44,379 nucleotides of DNA from a virus. Of the stretch, positions 22,375 through 29,261 are shown piece by piece. Every line of letters begins with the position of its first letter. The first letter of the stretch is position 1. The stretch is from IMG/VR virus record IMGVR_UViG_3300045051_000359, positions 1 through 44,379 of that record. One strand, written 5' to 3'. The notes under the pieces are model-generated. The model did not search any database, was not told where the DNA came from, and worked only from the letters and a program-made list of their open reading frames with translations. Both the position numbers and the translations under genes were made by a program.

Positions 22375-22853
22375 AGCGCCTCCACGACGACGAGCAGGCC
22401 ATTGCGCTGCAGACCTCGCTGATGGTGGAGATGCAGCGGGACCGGAAGAAACGGCCCAAGCCGTTCACCGCGGCGGACTTCTACTGCTGGCGAGCGGCCG
22501 ATGCCGCCGCCGGGGAGCCGCCGGCCGCCGGTGCCGCGATGCTCGAGCTGGTGCGCACCGACCGCCTGCCCACCTTCGCGCTGGGCCCTTGGTTCGATGA
22601 CCTCAAGACCGCCGGCACCGATCAGCCCCTGCCGCCGCGGCTGGCCTGGTGGTCGGAGGAGATCATCCTGCTGGCCCCCACCCGCTCGCCGGAGGGCTGG
22701 AGCGGCTACCTGATCGCCATGGCCGAGGCCGCCGGCACCGTGCAGCAGTGCATCAACGAGCGCGGCGATTCTGTCGAGCTGATCGTGCCGCAAGAGATCG
22801 GAAGCGAAGCAGCAGTCGAAGCCGTGGCAGACGCTCTGCTTCCCATCGCCTGA
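21664..22853 (+). CDS. Frameshifted tail chaperone fusion (lambda GT-like)
   Basis: A -1 slip at 22200-22206 would join residues 1-181 to a 215-residue extension read in the other frame (22206-22850). The extension starts AAAGTWQPAADPDWGDLYWRCRAAYPGAAEFEPERFG and continues KKRPKPFTAADFYCWRAADAAAG; both look like normal protein, with aromatic and charged residues, and it has no good start codon of its own until 22422. In lambda the T-domain links the chaperone to the tail tube subunit. Total length would be 396 residues. The frame's protein-like character far upstream of 22422 is the main evidence. Confidence 0.72.
22200..22206 (+). other. Programmed -1 frameshift site GGGAAAG
   Basis: G GGA AAG sits in the zero frame exactly as an X XXY YYZ slippery heptamer and is identical to the lambda G/GT site. 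Slippage moves decoding into the open frame that continues to 22853. Confidence 0.8.
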
Positions 22854-23013
22854 TCTCCCCATACGCCCAGTTCACCCGGCCCTCCGCCTCGCTGATCGAA
22901 TCGAAGTAGCCCAGGCTGAGCTGCTGCCCGCAGAACCACACCCGCGCCTGCCACGGCCTCGCCCGGTTCTGCGGCCGGTGGGCGACACCACGTGGCAGCC
23001 AACTGCCCTCCAC
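22753..23013 (-). CDS. AP2-domain DNA-binding protein (leftward)
   Basis: GTG at 23013 gives 86 residues: LPRGVAHRPQNRARPWQARVWFCGQQLSLGYFDSISEAEGRVNWAYGEIRR, a close match to the AP2/ERF fold (W-x-A-x-V strand, GQQLSLGYF strand, EAE...AY helix). Bacterial and phage AP2 domains bind DNA and are usually attached to homing endonucleases; here it stands alone. The last 30 residues are basic and overlap the end of the tail chaperone extension by about 100 bp in convergent orientation. A late-type motif in the correct leftward orientation precedes its start by 19 nt. Confidence 0.68.
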   Translation of the reverse strand: MEGSWLPRGVAHRPQNRARPWQARVWFCGQQLSLGYFDSISEAEGRVNWAYGEIRRWEAERLPRLRLLLRFRSLAARSARQNRRAR

Positions 23014-23032
23014 CTGCCGACCGCTGCTACGG

Positions 23033-23042
23033 CAAGTTTTCC
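23033..23042 (-). promoter_or_regulatory. Late-class motif, leftward copy for the AP2 gene
   Basis: The minus strand reads CCGGAAAACTTG, then GTAGCAGCGGTCGGC, 19 nt before the GTG at 23013. Orientation follows the gene, showing that the motif is tied to start codons rather than to one strand. Confidence 0.5.
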
Positions 23043-23059
23043 GGCAGGTTACGGGCGCG

Positions 23060-23069
23060 GGGGAACTGA
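23060..23069 (+). promoter_or_regulatory. Late-class motif, degenerate copy for the tail tube gene
   Basis: GGGGAACTGA matches the consensus at 8 of 10 bases and lies 21 nt before the ATG at 23091. With the leftward copy at 23033-23042 it forms a divergent pair 17 bp apart. Confidence 0.4.
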
Positions 23070-23090
23070 GCTGACATCTGCTATGGCCCC

Positions 23091-23942
23091 ATGGCCCGCG
23101 GTTTTGGATTCCGGGTCTACCTGCAGCCCATCCTTCCCCAGTTCATCGACCTGGCGACGGTCGCCGCCGCCCAGGAAGCGCGCACTGCCGTGGGCGCCGG
23201 CGTCAGCAACTGGATGGACATCACCACCCTGCAGCCGGCCAGCGCGACCATCAGGGAGTTCGGCCTCGGCGTCGGCCAGAGCTTCTACCTCTCGGTGAAC
23301 CCCACCGCGTTCGCCATCACCAACGCGGCTCTGGCCTCCAACGTGGCCACGCTGACGATCGGCACCCACACGATGCTGGTGGGCAACCGGGTGAAGGTGG
23401 CGAACCTGCCCAGCCCGTTCGCCAGCCTCAACGGCACGTTCGTCATCACCGCTGTGGCGTCGACCACGGTCAGCTACGCCCTGGTGGGTGCCAACATCAC
23501 CAGCGCATCCGTGGCGGCCGGCACGGCAACGATCGGCACCGACCTGAAGCTGGACGGCACCGACGCCCCGTTCCGCCTGCTGGGCATCGAGGACGGCCCC
23601 TACACCTCCGAGACCGGCACCGAGGAGTCGCCCACCTGGGACGACGAGTCGCAGGGCTTCAGCCGCTCCGAGCCCACCACGAAGTCCGGCAGCATCGCGT
23701 TCTCCGGCCTCGCCAAGTACACCGACAGCGCCTACAACATGCTGCTGCTGGGTGAGGGCGCGAACGTGTCGCGCAGCATCGGCTTCAAGCTGGCGCGGAT
23801 CGGCCCTGCTGGCTTCAACGAGTGCCGCTTCGGCTACGGCCGCTTCGACACCATCGACGAGAGCAACGCCGCCGGCGCGATCGTGAAGTGGAGCAGCACC
23901 TTCGGCTTCGATGGCCCGGTCGGCCTGGTGCGTCACCAGTAG
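23091..23942 (+). CDS. Major tail (tube) protein with inserted beta domain
   Basis: The 283-residue protein lies between the tail chaperones and tape measure, the expected place for the tube subunit. Residues about 65-145 (ITNAALASNVATLTIG, MLVGNRVKVANLP, LNGTFVITAV, TTVSYA, NITSAS) form a domain that is clearly repeated in the capsid decoration protein at 35293. The flanking parts (GFRVYLQPILPQFIDLATV; KSGSIAFSGLAKYTDSAYNMLLLG) would be the tube fold. It is followed by a strong terminator, which suits a highly expressed gene. Confidence 0.78.
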   Translation: MARGFGFRVYLQPILPQFIDLATVAAAQEARTAVGAGVSNWMDITTLQPASATIREFGLGVGQSFYLSVNPTAFAITNAALASNVATLTIGTHTMLVGNRVKVANLPSPFASLNGTFVITAVASTTVSYALVGANITSASVAAGTATIGTDLKLDGTDAPFRLLGIEDGPYTSETGTEESPTWDDESQGFSRSEPTTKSGSIAFSGLAKYTDSAYNMLLLGEGANVSRSIGFKLARIGPAGFNECRFGYGRFDTIDESNAAGAIVKWSSTFGFDGPVGLVRHQ

Positions 23943-23966
23943 GCGCATCAGCACATGGGAGCCTCT

Positions 23967-23991
23967 GCCCCGGCTTCGGCTGGGGCTTTTT
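23967..23991 (+). terminator. Rho-independent terminator after the tail tube gene
   Basis: GCCCCGGC, TTCG loop, GCTGGGGC then TTTTT: an 8-bp stem with one wobble pair and a T run, 24 nt after the stop. A late motif follows immediately, so transcription would need to restart. Confidence 0.85.
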
Positions 23992-24000
23992 CATGCTGGC

Positions 24001-24010
24001 GGAAAACTGA
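24001..24010 (+). promoter_or_regulatory. Late-class start-associated motif, copy after terminator
   Basis: GGAAAACTGA starts 9 nt past the T run of the terminator and ends 26 nt before the ATG at 24037. The second block reads CCACCCGGC. Its place right after a terminator is the best single argument that the motif starts transcription. Confidence 0.65.
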
Positions 24011-24036
24011 ACCAACCACCCGGCGCGCACCCTCCG

Positions 24037-24273
24037 ATGGCTGATGCGATTGCCCTTTCCATGGCGGCGGAGTTCGAGACCGAACGCATCGGCCGCCTGA
24101 TCGACGCGACCGATGACCCGGGCCAGCTGCGGAAGATCTGCCGGATGATGCTCCAGGGCTGGATGACGCAGCGGGCGGCCAGCGAGTGGGCAATCCGGCA
24201 GGCCGCCGCGCCGCTGCAGGCGCCGGGCAGGGCCGCCGACCTGATGCCGCCCTGGGACGACCCGCTGCGATGA
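24037..24273 (+). CDS. Small cyanophage/cyanobacterial-type protein, unknown
   Basis: The 78-residue protein MADAIALSMAAEFETERIGRLIDATDDPGQLRKICRMMLQGWMTQRAASEWAIRQ is an almost all-helical protein of a type I associate with small conserved picocyanobacterial proteins. The opening LSMAAEFETERI also faintly recalls NblA, the phycobilisome degradation adaptor, but the lengths and core residues do not settle it. It follows a late motif and overlaps the next gene (ATGA). In tail context it may be a minor tail or a host-directed protein. Confidence 0.55.
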   Translation: MADAIALSMAAEFETERIGRLIDATDDPGQLRKICRMMLQGWMTQRAASEWAIRQAAAPLQAPGRAADLMPPWDDPLR

Positions 24274-24701
24274 CCACCGCCGAGCTCTACGACCTCCTGG
24301 CCGGTGACACCGCCCTGGGTGCCCTGCTGGGGACGTTCACGTTCCGCGATGGCACCACGGCGCCGGCGCTGAGCAGGCTGTGGCCGAACGAACCGCGGGA
24401 CCATCACACACGCTGCAGCGGGGTGGAGGTGTCGATCGGCCGGCTGCCGGCGACGCCATCGCGGGGCCTGCTGACCGGCGAGACGATGGGCAGCACGATC
24501 ATCCGGATGTTCGTCACCCAGTGGGCGGTGCCGGCCGGTGATGCCCACCACCTCGATGCCGCCGTGGAGCGGATCCTGGTGCTGCTGCAAGGCCAGGCCG
24601 AGGCGATCCCGGCGGGGCTGCCCGATGGCCTGACCGGTCTGGGGCAGGTGGTGATCCGCTACGTCGGCGCGGAGGAGCAGCTGGCGGGGCCGGAAAACTG
24701 A
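24270..24701 (+). CDS. Minor tail protein candidate
   Basis: The 143-residue protein TTAELYDLLAGDTALGALLGTFTF... with IIRMFVTQWAVPAGDAHHLDAAVERILVLLQGQAEA has the alternating helix-sheet layout of tail terminator/completion proteins (lambda U-like), a family of similar size found near the tube gene. The evidence is mainly length, layout and position. It ends AGPEN, where the stop codon is the TGA of a late motif. Confidence 0.5.
   Translation: MTTAELYDLLAGDTALGALLGTFTFRDGTTAPALSRLWPNEPRDHHTRCSGVEVSIGRLPATPSRGLLTGETMGSTIIRMFVTQWAVPAGDAHHLDAAVERILVLLQGQAEAIPAGLPDGLTGLGQVVIRYVGAEEQLAGPEN
24692..24701 (+). promoter_or_regulatory. Late-class start-associated motif, before tape measure
   Basis: GGAAAACTGA contains the stop codon of the preceding gene and lies 20 nt before the TTG at 24722. 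The second block CATAGCACCCGGC is the clearest example. Confidence 0.65.
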
Positions 24702-24721
24702 CATAGCACCCGGCGGCGGCC

Positions 24722-27700
24722 TTGGCAGATTTCGTCATCGAGGGTGGATTTGACGACCGGGGCATCCTCGAAGGCTTCAAGCGGCTGGTCGACGAGGGCA
24801 CCAAGGCCGGCCGGCAGGTCGGGGCGGGCTTTGAGGATGAGCTGAACCGCTTCGGCAAGCGGTCCGTCGCCAGCCTGCAGCAAGAGCTGTCGCGGCTGCA
24901 GAGCCGCCAGCTGCGGGTGAACGTCGACTCGACTGCGTTCACCAAGACCGGGGAGAAGATCAAGGAGATCCAGGCGCTGATCGATCAGGCGAACAGGAAG
25001 AAGCTGTCGCTGCAGTTCGACTCCGCCTCGATCAACGGCCTCACCAGCAGGCTGCAGCAGCTGCAGGCGCAGAGCCTGAACCTGAAGGTCGGCACCGAGG
25101 AATACCAGAGAGCCCAGCTCCAGGTCGATGCCCTGCAACGGAAGATCCAGGATCTCAGCCGGATCCCTGTGGCGGCCGGCAGCATCTCGGGACTGCAACA
25201 GGAACTCCAGCGCCTCCAGCAGCGCCAGGTCCGGCTCAGCGTCGACAGCACGGCGTTCGATCGCGTCACCCGCCGGATCCAGCAGGTTGAGGCGCAGATC
25301 GAGGAGGTGAACCGGAAGAGGGTCAGCCTTCAGTTCGATCCGGCATCGATCAACGGCCTGAACGCCCGCCTGCAACAGATCCAGGCCCGGGCGTTGGATC
25401 TGAAGGTGGACACCGACGACTACCGCCGGGCCCAGCTCCAGGTGGAGGCGCTGCAGGATCGCATCCAACGGCTGGGGCGTGTGCCGGTGGCGGCCGGCAG
25501 TCTGGACGCCCTGAACCGCCAGCTGCAGGATCTCCAGCAGCGCCAGACCCGCCTGCGGGTGGACTCCTCAGCGTTCGCCCGCACAGAGGCGCAGATCCAG
25601 GAGGTGCAGGAGCGGATCGATGCGGTGAACCGCCAGCGGCTGCTGATCAACGCCGACCCCCGCAGCATCGCCGCAGCGCAGGCCCGGCTGCAGGACCTGA
25701 ACGCACAGCTGCAGCGGGTGGCGGTGGGGAGCCGGGCGTTCAACACCCTGCAGCGGGAAGCCCGGGAAGCCGAGCAGGCCATCGCTCGGGTCACCGGGGC
25801 GTCGCAGGGGCTGGGCTCTGATCTGGTGGATGCGTTGCTCCCCGCCGCCGGCGCGCTCGGCGTGCTGCTGGCGATCGGTCGGGCCCTGCAGTTCGTGGCC
25901 GCCCAGGCCACACAGGTCAACAGCGCCTCGGCCGCCCTGCGCACCCTAGGGGCCGACTCGGCCCTGCTGGAAACCCGGCTGCTGGCGGTGAGCCGGGCGA
26001 CCGGTAGCGCCGTCTCCCAGGGTGAGCTGCTCCGCGCGGCCTATGACGTGGCGTCCGCTGGCTTCACCCAGGCAGCCGACGCGGCGGCGATCCTCGAGGC
26101 CGCCAACCTCGGCGCGGTCGGTGGCTTCTCCGACATCGACACGGTGGCCAACGCCACCACCTCGGTGCTCAACGCCTACGGGCTGGCGGCGGACCAGGCG
26201 GGCCGGCTGGTGGATGGCTTCATCCAGACTCAGAACGACGGCAAGATCATCGTCGCCGAATACGCCCAGCAGATTGGCAAGCTGGCCCCGATCGCGGCAT
26301 CGGCCGGGGTCTCGATCGAGGAGCTCAACGCTGCCATCGCGGTGGCCACCGTTGCCGGCGTGCGACCCGAAGCGGCGGTTACGGGGCTGCGGCAGGCCAT
26401 CGCAGCCATCATCAAGCCGACCGACGAGGCCACCGCGCTCGCATCGAAGCTGGGGATTGGCTTCAGCGCATCGGCCCTCAAGGCCAAGGGCCTCCAGGGT
26501 GTGCTGGCGGAAGTCGCTGGAGCGACGAAGGGCGCGACCGGGCTGAACCTGCAGCTGTTCGGCAGCGTCGAAGCACTGGCCGCCGTGCAACCTTCTCTCA
26601 CCGAAAACCTGGAGAAGTACAACAAGGCCCTCGACAACCAGCGCAACGCTGCTGGCGTAGCGGCCAAGGCCAACGACGAGATCGCGCAGACCATCGAGGG
26701 CGCTACCAAGCGGGTACAGGGTGCCATTTCCAACCTGGCCGCGTTCATCGGCCAGTCGTTCGCCCCGGCGGCGATCCCAGCGCTGAACTTCGTGGCCAAA
26801 TCGATCGAGGATCTGCAGACGGTGGCCGAAGCCACCAATCTGCAGGAGGGTTTTGGCTTCTCCACTCAGGAGGCGCTGCAGCTGGCCGGCACGCTGCGCA
26901 CGGTGCAGGAGCGCTACAACCTGACCGCCCAAGAGGCGAAGAACCTGCTCAGCAACGCCGTGGCCAACAGCGGCGCGGCGAAAGACTGGTTCGGCAACCT
27001 GCGCGCCGGCGGCGAGAACTTCGGCCGGGTGCAGGAGGGGCTGATCGAGCAGGCGCAGCGGTGGAATGCCCAGCGGATTGCAGGCGCGAAGGCAGCCGGC
27101 GCCGCCGAGGGAGAGAACACCCTCTCACTCCAAGAGCAGGTCAACATCCTCCGGCAGATCGGCGCGACCCGAGAGGCGCTGACGAAGATCCAGGAACGCG
27201 GCCCCCTGGAGGCCATCATCGGCCAGCAGCAGGTGGCCCAGCAGGTGCTGGGGATCTCCACGGCTCTGGCGAATCTGGAGCAGTCACGCTTCGACGTGCT
27301 CCGGGCCCGCAACCAGTTCGAGATCGACAATGCGGAGCGGCTGGGGCTGACTCAGCAGCAGATCGCCAACCGCGAAGCGGCGAATGCACAGCTGCAGCAA
27401 GAGGCGCTGATCGCCCGATTCGAGGCCACTGTGCGGCAGCAGGCATTGGAGCAGGCGGCTCTGCAGCTGAAGCAGGAGCAGCTGGCTATCGAGGCGCAGC
27501 TCGCTGTTCTGGAGCAGAAGCGTGTCGTGACCACCGCGCAACGCAACCTGCTGGCAGCTGAGGCCAGCCTCGATCCTCAGCGAATTGCCGACGCAAAGAA
27601 CCAGCTGCAACTGGAACAGGTCAGCCTGCAGTACGCCCAGCAGAAGGTGGCCATCCTCGGCCAGATCGCACCGCTTGAGGCTCAGATTGCCCAGGCCAAC

Positions 27701-28498
27701 GCGGAGACCGCCCGCAACCAGTTGCTCGCTCAGGGCGCATCGCTGGGCATCGAGAAGGAACTGCGGAGCATCACGCCGCAGGTTGAGACGCAGGGCAAGG
27801 CGTGGCGGGCGATCCTGCAGGATTCCTCCAAGCTGCCCGGTGCCATCGATCAGCTGGCCGGCTCCACCGGCGAGGCGGCGAAGGACGTCGAAAATGTGGC
27901 CAGCGGCTTCATCCAGGCGGGCAACAGCATCAAGACCTTCTCCAGTGGCCGCTTCAGCGATGCCGTGGGAGATGCCGCGGGCAATGCGCGGTCTTTCGCT
28001 GGATCGATGAGCGATTCGGCGGCCAGTGCGGACCAGCTGCTGCGCAGCCTGCAGTCCGCCGCCGGCCTGGCGCCGTCGCGGTTCACCGGTGGGCCGGTGC
28101 AGGCGGGGCAGCAGTACCGGATCAACGACGGCCCGGGCGGCCGCAGTCTGGGACAGGAATCGTTCCTGTCGAAGGCCGGCGATCTGTCGCTGATCCGCAA
28201 CCCGATGAATAGCCTATGGACGGCGCCGAGCCAGGGCATCGTGCTGCCGGCGGTGCTCACCAAGCAGCTGAAGGCCGAGGGCGCGTTCGATGCTCCCCGC
28301 GGCGCTGGTCGTGTGGCGGCGGTGTCTGGTGCCCTCCGGCCGCCGGCCAGTGCTGCGTCAACCGCACGCCTCGAGCTGGCGGTGACGAACCTGGCGGCGC
28401 AGGTGCAGGCCCTGAACCGCAAGCAGTGGACCGTGCAGAACCGGATCACCAACTCGGCCGGCAGCACCCAGATCCGCGCGATGAACGCGATCCTCTGA
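24722..28498 (+). CDS. Tape measure protein
   Basis: The 1258-residue protein is the longest gene in the window. It starts at TTG 24722 (MADFVIEGGFDDRGILEGFKRLVDEGTKAGRQ), a normal tape-measure opening. Residues about 54-360 hold three tandem repeats of 106 residues, each with Q-rich coiled coil, a VDSTAF-type block (68, 174, 280) and LSLQFDxASINGL. A hydrophobic stretch (about 370-395, LLPAAGALGVLLAIGRAL) precedes a TP901-type core (AAILEAANLGAVGGFSDIDTVANATTSVLNAYG). The rest is long coiled coil and an Ala/Ser-rich end. It sets tail length and leaves the virion with the DNA. Confidence 0.9.
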   Translation: MADFVIEGGFDDRGILEGFKRLVDEGTKAGRQVGAGFEDELNRFGKRSVASLQQELSRLQSRQLRVNVDSTAFTKTGEKIKEIQALIDQANRKKLSLQFDSASINGLTSRLQQLQAQSLNLKVGTEEYQRAQLQVDALQRKIQDLSRIPVAAGSISGLQQELQRLQQRQVRLSVDSTAFDRVTRRIQQVEAQIEEVNRKRVSLQFDPASINGLNARLQQIQARALDLKVDTDDYRRAQLQVEALQDRIQRLGRVPVAAGSLDALNRQLQDLQQRQTRLRVDSSAFARTEAQIQEVQERIDAVNRQRLLINADPRSIAAAQARLQDLNAQLQRVAVGSRAFNTLQREAREAEQAIARVTGASQGLGSDLVDALLPAAGALGVLLAIGRALQFVAAQATQVNSASAALRTLGADSALLETRLLAVSRATGSAVSQGELLRAAYDVASAGFTQAADAAAILEAANLGAVGGFSDIDTVANATTSVLNAYGLAADQAGRLVDGFIQTQNDGKIIVAEYAQQIGKLAPIAASAGVSIEELNAAIAVATVAGVRPEAAVTGLRQAIAAIIKPTDEATALASKLGIGFSASALKAKGLQGVLAEVAGATKGATGLNLQLFGSVEALAAVQPSLTENLEKYNKALDNQRNAAGVAAKANDEIAQTIEGATKRVQGAISNLAAFIGQSFAPAAIPALNFVAKSIEDLQTVAEATNLQEGFGFSTQEALQLAGTLRTVQERYNLTAQEAKNLLSNAVANSGAAKDWFGNLRAGGENFGRVQEGLIEQAQRWNAQRIAGAKAAGAAEGENTLSLQEQVNILRQIGATREALTKIQERGPLEAIIGQQQVAQQVLGISTALANLEQSRFDVLRARNQFEIDNAERLGLTQQQIANREAANAQLQQEALIARFEATVRQQALEQAALQLKQEQLAIEAQLAVLEQKRVVTTAQRNLLAAEASLDPQRIADAKNQLQLEQVSLQYAQQKVAILGQIAPLEAQIAQANAETARNQLLAQGASLGIEKELRSITPQVETQGKAWRAILQDSSKLPGAIDQLAGSTGEAAKDVENVASGFIQAGNSIKTFSSGRFSDAVGDAAGNARSFAGSMSDSAASADQLLRSLQSAAGLAPSRFTGGPVQAGQQYRINDGPGGRSLGQESFLSKAGDLSLIRNPMNSLWTAPSQGIVLPAVLTKQLKAEGAFDAPRGAGRVAAVSGALRPPASAASTARLELAVTNLAAQVQALNRKQWTVQNRITNSAGSTQIRAMNAIL

Positions 28499-28502
28499 CC
28501 CC

Positions 28503-29261
28503 ATGGCAGTCACCATCGGCACGCTGACGATCGACAAGCTCCAGGCACGGTCCGTGGCCTACGACGAGCTCGACACCCGGCAGGGCCTGGCCGTGCGCGC
28601 CTGGGACATCGAGGGGCTGCTCGGTCCTGTTGATGCAGCCGCGATCTCCAACGCCTTCGAAGACTGGACTGCCACCCGCGATGGTGAGCCAGACAGCCTG
28701 CTGGCCGGCAGTGTCGGCACCACGGTCCTGTTCACCGGCAGCGATGGCGTGCGGACCTGGACGGACGTTCCCTGCTGGTGGGACACGGCACCGGCGATCG
28801 AGCGCCGTGGCACCCGCCTGCGGGTCTCGTTCCGGCTCATCGATGCAGCTGCCTCCCTGGCGGCCCTGCTGCTCAGCGAGGAGCGCAACCGTGAGCGCGG
28901 CGATGCGCTGGCGCCGACCTTCAGCAGCATCACCGTGGGCGGCGTGGCCCTGACGATCATCAGCGAACCGGAGGGCCGAGCGGACGGCCCGAGCGTCACC
29001 ACGGCGGCCACCGGTACCGACCTGATCGAGGGCCCGCTACGGGCGGTGCGGATCAGGAACATCGTCGGCTATGGCCCCAACCCTGGCCGCACCGACTTCG
29101 ACACGCTCCTCGACTGGTATGACGACATCGTGACGACCCGCCCCACCGCTGGCAGCTGGTACCCGACCAGCCAGCCGACTGCTGAGCCCCAGGGGCTGGT
29201 GATCGCCGGCGCCAAGACCACCCGCTGGGTGATCAGCCTGCAGCTGAGGCTCATCGCATGA
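28503..29261 (+). CDS. Minor tail protein, possible distal tail component
   Basis: The 252-residue protein starts 4 nt after the tape measure stop. It is beta-rich (MAVTIGTLTIDKLQARSVAYDEL; VLFTGSDGVRTWTDVPCWWDT; LRVSFRLIDAAASLAALL). Immediately after the tape measure, siphophages usually encode the distal tail protein, which this could be; sequence alone does not confirm it. Its stop overlaps the next start. Confidence 0.6.
   Translation: MAVTIGTLTIDKLQARSVAYDELDTRQGLAVRAWDIEGLLGPVDAAAISNAFEDWTATRDGEPDSLLAGSVGTTVLFTGSDGVRTWTDVPCWWDTAPAIERRGTRLRVSFRLIDAAASLAALLLSEERNRERGDALAPTFSSITVGGVALTIISEPEGRADGPSVTTAATGTDLIEGPLRAVRIRNIVGYGPNPGRTDFDTLLDWYDDIVTTRPTAGSWYPTSQPTAEPQGLVIAGAKTTRWVISLQLRLIA

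Noticed and set aside
24037-24273. NblA (phycobilisome degradation) identity for the 78-residue protein
   Set aside because: Only the first dozen residues are reminiscent; the rest does not show the NblA core, so it is left unnamed.
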